Shown here piece after piece: positions 15,792 to 17,529 of a DNA stretch of 17,529 nucleotides (the first letter of the stretch is position 1; every line of letters starts with the position of its first letter). The DNA is from a bacterium. GTDB lineage: Bacteria > Planctomycetota > J058 > JACQDU01. Under the pieces are notes generated by a model that was given only the letters and a program-made list of their open reading frames with translations, was not told the DNA's origin and ran no database searches. The stretch spans positions 1 through 17,529 of the forward strand of contig JACQDU010000092.1 of the NCBI GenBank assembly GCA_016200955.1, given 5' to 3'. Made by a program: the position numbers and the translations under genes.

Positions 15792-17529
15792 TCAGCTCCC
15801 CCTGAGCCTCTCGAGCGCCGCGCGGGCCTCGCGCGCTTCCACGCCTTTCGGATCGAGCTCGACGCAACGCTCGAGGTCCTGGATCGCGGGACCTTTCTCA
15901 CCCTTCTTCGCGCGAGCGAGGCCGCGGGCCTGCCACGAGAGCGCGTCCCTCGGGGCGAGCTCGAGAGCGCGCGCGTAGTCGCGGATCGCCGCGTCGAGGT
16001 CGCCCTTCTTCTCGTGGGCCTCGCCGCGGAGCCGGAAGCCAGGAGCGTACGTCGGGTCGAGCTCCGTCGTCCTGTCGAGGTCGGAGAGCGCTCCCACGAG
16101 ATCGCCCTTCCTCATGCGGGCCTCGCCGCGCGTGCTCCAGAGGACGCCGTTTCGCTGCTCGAGCTCGAGAGCGCGGTCGGCGTCCGCGATCGCCCCGTCG
16201 AGATCGCCCGCCGCGAGGCGAGTGTCGCCGCGGTTGTTCCAGGGAACGTAGTCCTTCGGGTCGATCTCGAGCGCCCGCGTGAAGTCCGCGATCGCGCGCC
16301 CGTAGTCGCGCTTCTCCTTCAGCGATCGTCGGGCTTCAGGGCGATGTAACGGTCGAACGCGGAGATCGCCGCCGGGCTGTCTCCCTTCCTCGCCTGGGCG
16401 CGTCCCAGCTCCAGCCAGAGCAGCTCGTCCTCCGGGGAGAGCTCGAGCCCGCGGGTCGCGTCGGAGATCGCGCCCTCCCAGTCCTTCTTGCGGCGGCGGG
16501 CCGCGCTGCGGACCCGATAGGCGCCCGCCATCTTGGGGTCGAGCTCGAGCGCCCGGGTGGAGTCGGCGATCGCGGCATCGAAGCTTCCTTTGAAGACTTG
16601 GGTCCACGCACGGTAGAACCAGGCGTTCGCGTGCCCCGGCTGGAGCTCGACGGCATGAGAGAGGTCCGCGATCGCCTCGTCGAGCTGCTTCGCGTCGAAT
16701 CGCGTGAAACCACGGGAGTACCAGGCCTCCGCGTAGTCGGGGCTCACCGCGATCGCGCGGGAGTAATCCGCGATCGCCTCCGCGAACGCCTGGCTCCTCC
16801 TCGATCTCGAGAGCCTGGTCGTAATCCGAGATGGCGCCCTTCAGATCTCCTTTGGCGGAGCGCGACCGTCCTCGGCCGGTCCAGGCGAGAGGGCTCCGCG
16901 GCGCGAGCGCGATGAGCCGCGTGAAGTCCGCGATGGAATCCTCGATCTTGCCCGCGAGCGCAAGCGCCTCGCCGCGCGCCATGAGCGCGTTCACATCCGA
17001 CGGGTCGCCCTTGAGCGCCGCGGCGAGGTCCAAGAGGGCGCCCTCGACGTCGCCCTGCTCGAGCCGGAGGCGGCCGCGGTCGCGGAGCTCGCCCGGCGTG
17101 CCTGCGTGGGAGCTCGTGAGCTTCATGTGAGCGCCCCGGAGGAAGTCGCCGACGCGGACCCATCCCGGCAAATCCATCTCGTAGAGCGAGCATCCGCGGA
17201 CGAGCCTCACGGCGTCGTCGTCGCCGAATCGCAGGAGCGCGAGCGCGGGCGCGACCGAGCGGTGCTCGTCGTCCTCGGCGTAGAGATACCGGGCGAGCGC
17301 CGCGAAGGCGCGCTCGCGGATGCCGATCCACGCGAGCGCGTCGCACACGAGCGCGACGAGATCGGCTCGGGCCCCGCCGAGCTTCCTCCCCTGCGCCGAG
17401 GCGACGAGGCTCATGACGGCCGCCACCTCTCCGCGGTCAGTCAGGCGAGCCCCCCTCTCTCGCACCGCGCCGAAGCGGCGCTCCTCGCGCGCGCGGAGCC
17501 GCGTCTCCGCGCGGATCAGGACGCGAGAG
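15792..17529 (-). CDS. TPR-repeat protein, 5' end beyond the window, with two internal frame shifts
   Basis: The frame ending at TGA 15792-15794 is open through the window edge, so the gene probably starts beyond 17529; GTG 17463-17465 is the first possible internal start. An N-terminal helical, HEAT-like region (about 17100-17450) is followed by TPR units of 34 residues with the usual W-x-x-RG-x-A and GD-x-x-x-AI-x-D-x-x-R-A-L-E-L pattern. About 13 units are recognisable. In the open frame, however, the stretch 16325-16790 translates to Arg/Gly/Pro-rich nonsense, while the good TPR sequence runs there in another frame (separate entry). The two transitions, near 16787-16793 and 16320-16327, each remove part of one TPR unit. 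The protein as made from the single open frame would have about 156 unrelated residues in the middle. Possible readings are assembly or sequencing error, or a decaying gene. TPR proteins are scaffolds for protein complexes. Confidence 0.75.
   Translation of the reverse strand, partial: SRVLIRAETRLRAREERRFGAVRERGARLTDRGEVAAVMSLVASAQGRKLGGARADLVALVCDALAWIGIRERAFAALARYLYAEDDEHRSVAPALALLRFGDDDAVRLVRGCSLYEMDLPGWVRVGDFLRGAHMKLTSSHAGTPGELRDRGRLRLEQGDVEGALLDLAAALKGDPSDVNALMARGEALALAGKIEDSIADFTRLIALAPRSPLAWTGRGRSRSAKGDLKGAISDYDQALEIEEEPGVRGGDRGLLPRDRGEPRLRGGLVLPWFHAIRREAARRGDRGPLSCRRAPAGARERLVLPCVDPSLQRKLRCRDRRLHPGARARPQDGGRLSGPQRGPPPQEGLGGRDLRRDPRARALPGGRAALAGAGTRPGEEGRQPGGDLRVRPLHRPEARRSLKEKRDYGRAIADFTRALEIDPKDYVPWNNRGDTRLAAGDLDGAIADADRALELEQRNGVLWSTRGEARMRKGDLVGALSDLDRTTELDPTYAPGFRLRGEAHEKKGDLDAAIRDYARALELAPRDALSWQARGLARAKKGEKGPAIQDLERCVELDPKGVEAREARAALERLRGS
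16319..16793 (-). other. Middle TPR units encoded in a shifted frame of the same gene
   Basis: In the frame closing with TGA 16319-16321 four complete TPR units are found (starting AEAWYSRGFTRF, ANAWFYRAWTQ, AGAYRVRSAA and ELLWLELGRAQ), preceded by the second half of another (FAEAIADYSRAIAVSPDY). They fit the units on either side in style and 34-residue period. Measured between equivalent Asp-Tyr codons, the first junction spans 58 nt instead of 102; between equivalent Phe codons the second spans 74 instead of 102. The deficits of 44 and 28 nt add to 72, a multiple of three. A GTG at 16745-16747 could start this piece on its own, but no ribosome-binding site supports an independent gene. Confidence 0.7.

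Overview
This is a very GC-rich window (roughly 70% by eye) of a bacterial chromosome with diderm features. It carries an LptB-type lipopolysaccharide-export ATPase, a membrane-anchored Ser/Thr kinase, TPR and Asp-box proteins, and a signal peptidase I enlarged by zinc ribbons and a beta-sandwich insert. This combination, together with a DUF6677-like membrane protein and dispersed CGCCAAGG palindromic repeats, points to Planctomycetota or a neighbouring uncultured lineage. That placement is inference. No phage, transposase, CRISPR, rRNA or tRNA was recognised.

Left part (1-5492). The window opens inside an Ala/Pro-rich protein whose C-terminal 177 codons are present. Two secreted proteins follow on the + strand: a CAP/SCP-domain protein and an Asp-box (BNR) beta-propeller protein. 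They meet, tail to tail with only 6 bp between the stops, a minus-strand pair: a winged-helix AlkZ/YcaQ-like protein and, downstream of it, a transmembrane Ser/Thr kinase with an N-terminal GspE/MshE-like domain and a zinc ribbon.

Middle (5493-7743). A 71-bp divergent promoter region separates that pair from a + strand cluster. The cluster is mannose-1-phosphate guanylyltransferase followed, stop-to-start, by two small membrane proteins that are clearly tandem paralogs. About 395 bp with no credible gene then separates the two convergent transcription units.

Right part (7744-17529). Everything is on the minus strand and reads, in transcription order: TPR protein (runs off the window), rdgB, lepA, lepB, lptB, a DUF6677-like membrane protein, a 59-residue membrane protein, and a short Hsp70/YegD-like protein. 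Three junctions are GTGA overlaps (lepA/lepB, lptB/DUF6677-like, DUF6677-like/59-aa), so translational coupling is likely. The theme is housekeeping and envelope biogenesis: nucleotide-pool cleaning, elongation factor 4, signal-peptide removal and LPS export.

The most notable items are: (i) a perfect 23-bp inverted repeat made of CGCCAAGG units, which supplies the last codons of rdgB, holds its stop codon in the loop and ends 20 nt before lepA; (ii) the TPR gene, where two internal deletions shift and then restore the frame while the shifted frame stays open, so a simple ORF call would give a falsely intact protein; (iii) the architecture of LepB. No convincing new defence or mobile system is present.
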